Origin: Onthophagus taurus
Taxonomy: Eukaryota; Arthropoda; Insecta; Coleoptera; Scarabaeidae
Direction: 5' to 3'
Length of the DNA: 64,000 bases
Assembly: GCF_036711975.1 (NCBI RefSeq)
Contig: NC_091975.1
Span: 1,800,501 to 1,864,500, forward strand
Part shown: one piece after another, positions 60,901 through 64,000 of the stretch
Position numbering within the stretch: the first letter of the stretch is position 1
How the letters are laid out: every line of letters begins with the position of its first letter
Translations under genes and position numbers: made by a program
Notes under the pieces: generated by a model
What the model was told of the DNA's origin: nothing
Databases searched by the model: none
The model's input: only the letters and a program-made list of their open reading frames with translations

Positions 60901-62294
60901 CTCGAACCAATACCGGTGTAGAAAAACAATTTTACATGGGCGTATATCATCGGTATAAAGCCGGTCGCAAACTGTAAATACCTATTGACCTACAGCCTCC
61001 GGCCGAGAAACATTTGTCCGACCGGCCAGTATAAACCTGTATTGTCGTACAAGAATGGTTTATTGAGGTATTCCACGCGACCATTTTTCTCAAGTATTTA
61101 CGATCAGATTGTATTACGTTTTCCAGACTCTTTACGTTCAAAAAGATTCTTGCAAGATTACCACGTGGGGTGATTTCAAAATCACTTTTATCACGATTTC
61201 AAGAAGTTTTTCATTTCAATTTGTATTTCAAGTTGAGATCTCGCTCGATAATAAGTGTGCACTTTAGACGTGCATATAATATATCATATGGAAAATCTGG
61301 AGCTTGGGAGATAAGGACTAAAGAGAGCCATATCTCACGTGAAAATATTTGGGGGAACCCGTCCGAGCCAACTGTTTTCTTTCGTTGGCAACACTCCGGG
61401 TTCGAAATTGCTCCCGGAGAAAGACGAGCTCTGAATTTAAATTTCCTACCCGAAAATAAACAATCTGTTGGTCCCTGGGGGTTAAATTTCAGCAAATATT
61501 TTGATCTCAATATAAACAATCCGAAATAATTTAACGGCAATCTTAAAACAACCAAATTTGTTACTCCATTTCTTCTTAAAGTATAAGAAAATGTAGATGT
61601 GATAATATTATAGAAAAGTCTCCCTTCTCCTTAGATAATAAAGACTCGAACGGATCGATATTGGGACACCTTGTTATGCCACGTCTGCATGATACGACAT
61701 CACAACGTCGAAGGACCTCCCTTTTGTCCTTTTACTCAGAGTGTACTCGGTAAATTGCAGAACCCGCACAATTCAGGACAAATTTGGTTTCCTCGTAGTA
61801 AACTAAACGAGCACTTTGACGTTTATACTCGAATAGGAATTTCTAAAATTTACATAAGAACCAACATTACAATAAATTGTTAAAAAATTCATTTAAAAAC
61901 GTGTTTTTAATTAAATCCTTTGTTTTTATTCGGACCAGTTCATTATCCGGTTCACGAAAAAACAAAAAAAAACTGGATCCCACCAGATCCAATTAGTGAG
62001 ATAAACTCTAAGATTTTTTTTGGGGGAACCCAAACAGATATTTAAATTGCGAAGGACCATTTATTATGCTTACGAACCTCTCTCGTCCTCGTTTACAGAT
62101 AAAGGATAGAGAGTTTATCTTTGTGACATATCTCAAAAAAACGTCCCAAAAAAATGTTAAAGAACACAAATAAATAAAACTCGACGAAGGAAGAGATACA
62201 AGATATATGCCATGTTTAGTATGTGACGTTTTAAGGTTGTATTTATTTCTTTTTCGTTACAGGTAAATACCCTTTATCCAATTCAACTTTCAGT
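48981..62294 (+). CDS. Start of a secreted/membrane protein gene (first two coding exons, 3' end outside window)
   Basis: Exon 1, 48981-49053: ATG, then MFSLGKTVFYTCLFWLMCVG, then VESQ; a basic residue followed by a hydrophobic core is a textbook signal peptide. The donor is AAG|GTAAGG. It ends in phase 1. The proposed exon 2, 62263-62294, is 32 nt, with an acceptor CTTTTTCGTTACAG, a frame-compatible GKYPLSNSTFS and a consensus donor GTAAGT; it ends in phase 0. No further exon is found before the window end, so I cannot name the protein. The micro-exon is inference from phase and splice signals. 5' sequence at 48490-48690 is GC-rich and may be an untranslated exon. Confidence 0.5.
49633..49794 (-). 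mobile_element. LINE reverse-transcriptase thumb fragment
   Basis: Minus strand reads LTREIKHKITESRKIMGCLN, then SLWWDKNMRRGTTKILERES and ILGYASEIWVVNA with no stop. The pattern I..RI..AR..I..LN..LW......TK......YG.E.W is typical of the region after the polymerase active site in non-LTR elements. Nothing of the catalytic palm is nearby. It sits in the putative long intron. Confidence 0.75.
49795..56149. other. Putative intron, left of the satellite
   Basis: Mostly AT-rich, no gene recognised. 51260-51320 repeats GTCAAATTGACGTTTAT-like text three times (near 51268, 51289, 51308). 55780-55990 has somewhat higher G+C. Open frames near 51547, 54294 and 55691 have no recognisable motif. Confidence 0.4.
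56150..59778. repeat. 177-bp satellite DNA array
   Basis: About 20.5 direct monomers. Taking CAGAGTTAGG as the marker, copies begin at 56271 and every 177 bp to 59634 with no net gain or loss of a base. Each monomer has TTTAAAAAATCATAACTACG, TATGGAAAGCAAGAAATT, CATTGAATCTCGATTAAAT and a short stem CTCAATTCATTCTTGAG. Monomers differ at a few diagnostic sites (for example TTTAGTTAAAGC instead of TTTATGGAAAGC in copies 4, 9, 17). The first and last partial copies are more diverged. No coding capacity. Confidence 0.97.
59779..62262. other. Putative intron, right of the satellite
   Basis: No gene recognised. 59880-60110 and 60270-60330 are somewhat GC-richer. 61270-61530 contains open frames on both strands without motifs. 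An acceptor-like pyrimidine tract immediately precedes 62263. Confidence 0.4.
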
Positions 62295-64000
62295 GTAAGT
62301 AACATTTAATTTAAGATTTAAGCAAAATAATTTATCTCATATATACGTCAATGTTTAAGCTATTCATTCATAGATGGTGCCACAAACAAATATGCCTTGT
62401 TATTGGTAGCATAATTTCAAAATCTTTATTTTTGGAATTCTGTTGTTGATTAAATAATTGGAGCAGATTAATTCTTCATTTTGTACACGGCTAGCTCTAA
62501 ATAGCATCATTTTCTCTAGATTTCATTCAAAAAGCTGGGTTGTGTTAGGCTGCTACAATCTTTTAGAAGAGAAGTTGTAACAAATTTTATTCTTAACAAT
62601 ATTCCTAATAGTATAATAATAATAAGATAATAGTTGTTGTAATTTTTATATTAAGACATAGCAATAACAGTAATGGTAATACAATATATCAGGATAAGTA
62701 AAAAGGGTTGGGTCTATATGTGGTTGTATGTTGATATATTTTAAATTTTATCTATCGGGTGGGTAAATGTCGTGTGTGAAATTTACGTATATCGCCCAGT
62801 AAGACGAACGAATAAACTCGATTACAATGCGAGGAAACTAGACGCGGGCTATCTAACACGCCCCACATCTTTGCGTTCCCGGCGCTTGTAACTTGTTCGT
62901 GGTACAAGACAAGCCCCGGTGTGTCCACGCCTTGGTCGTGTAGATAGGAGGTGGCGAGTGGGCGCAAACTGCGACAAATTCGGAGACTAGTAGAGAAATT
63001 CAATTGTGCGACTCGTCGTAGTCGGATCTAATCCGCGTAATTGCACCGCATATAAACGCCTATAAATTTTCGTTGTAGTACCGGTATGGAGCGATATAGG
63101 AGGCGCGATATGTAAACACGAACGAAACGTACAAATTGCCATCTTGATGGATTACGTTGTTTTACCATCGTCCCGTGAAACGTGTCAGTGATGGATGAGG
63201 CCTTTGATAAAAATGTGCCGACCTCCTAGATAGTCCCATCTTTCCAAGGGAGGGAGATGATGGCGACCGGAAACAGAACCGTCTCGTACCGGTTCATCGA
63301 AGCCATTGTGTCGCCACGGAGTGCTTTAATAAATCATCTTCATTCTAACCTATTTCTTTCAATATAATTCCAAGCACTTTTTAAAAACTTAAATTTGTTA
63401 TTTTATTAAATTTTATTCGTTATCTGAATCCGGTTCGAAATTCGCGTAGTTTTGTATTAACGATCAAAGTTTTGGACTCAATTAAAAGTTCCTCGCGCGT
63501 ATTTCCAAGTTTTGGTGGACGGAGGAAAGGAAGCTCTTGCCGGGTTGGGAAATCGCGAGGATATGTGTACAGAAGGTCACTGGAAGTCGTAAATTGGGCT
63601 CTTTCTATTCGGTATCTTATCTCGTTTTGCATTGAGCCAGGATCGATGACGAACAAAAACACTTTCGAATTGTATTCAACAGTTAATACTCTTAAATTTA
63701 AAATGAACCCGACCGCCTTATAGTTCAACACAACTGGGACTCACTCTCCTCTCGGGAGGCTTCAGGCGATTTAGGTCCAAAGTTAGCTAATTCCGGGCGT
63801 TTCGTTGACATAACACCGCGAGGGATTAAACTCTCTAAAACCGCAGCTGTGAGAGCTCGCTGGATTACGCGATTACGTCATAGACCCAGATTATTGTCAC
63901 AGATACTCAATTTGAGGTAATTGCTGCAGCAATAATCTATATCATACGATCTCTACCGCAGCGTTCGATACTGGTTAAGAGGACCGCGGCAAAGAGACGC
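62295..64000. other. Continuation of the putative intron
   Basis: No further exon is recognised. 62810-63310 is CpG-rich (GACGCGGGCTATC, GCGTTCCCGGCGC, AGGCGCGATATG), and 63750-64000 is also mildly CpG-rich. Both could be regulatory. The window ends inside this region. Confidence 0.4.

Noticed and set aside
61390-61425. GGGTTCGAAAT resembling a tRNA T-arm
   Set aside because: No paired 5-bp stem at the right distance, no anticodon or D-arm upstream.

Overview
The window looks like a piece of an insect nuclear genome, perhaps a beetle (the order is a guess). It is AT-rich, genes are split by mostly 45-75 bp introns with GT..AG ends, and spacing grows to tens of kb on the right. The ortholog set is animal: CMTR2, MOGS, a CCSER-family protein, a TMEM72-like protein, HERC4, USP1 and DJ-1/PARK7. 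Exon joins were worked out by reading-frame continuity, splice signals and conserved motifs. No transcript data were available.

Layout. 1-28 kb is gene-dense. The 3' end of CMTR2 (+) is followed by MOGS (+, 5 exons, one GC-AG intron), a CCSER-like gene (+, 8 coding exons and a possible alternative myristoylated first exon), a TMEM72-like gene (+, 5 exons), HERC4 (+, 10 exons), USP1 (-, 2 exons) and a small orphan ORF (+). 28-64 kb is mostly non-coding. It holds DJ-1 (+, 3 exons, with a clear TATA/Inr promoter) and, from 48.98 kb, the first coding exon of a secreted or membrane protein. The next exon of that protein appears to be a 32-nt micro-exon 13.2 kb downstream, so the right fifth of the window is probably one long first intron of a gene that continues past the edge.

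Repeats are abundant. They include two loci of a composite TIR plus ~120 bp tandem-repeat family, CTAG-rich palindromic arrays, a Harbinger-like MITE in a HERC4 intron, a MITE pair in a CCSER intron, a Tigger/pogo transposase fragment and three kinds of non-LTR retrotransposon debris. There is also a fold-back element nested inside another fold-back element (35.9-38.3 kb). A satellite array of about 20 monomers, each exactly 177 bp, lies at 56.15-59.78 kb inside the putative long intron.

The genes do not form a pathway. They cover mRNA cap methylation (CMTR2), N-glycan trimming in the ER (MOGS), ubiquitin ligation and removal (HERC4, USP1), redox/glyoxal defence (DJ-1) and poorly characterised coiled-coil or membrane proteins. 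I found no convincing tRNA, rRNA or CRISPR. The most unusual items are the satellite in strict 177-bp register, the nested fold-backs, the micro-exon gene and the divergent active-site neighbourhood of DJ-1.
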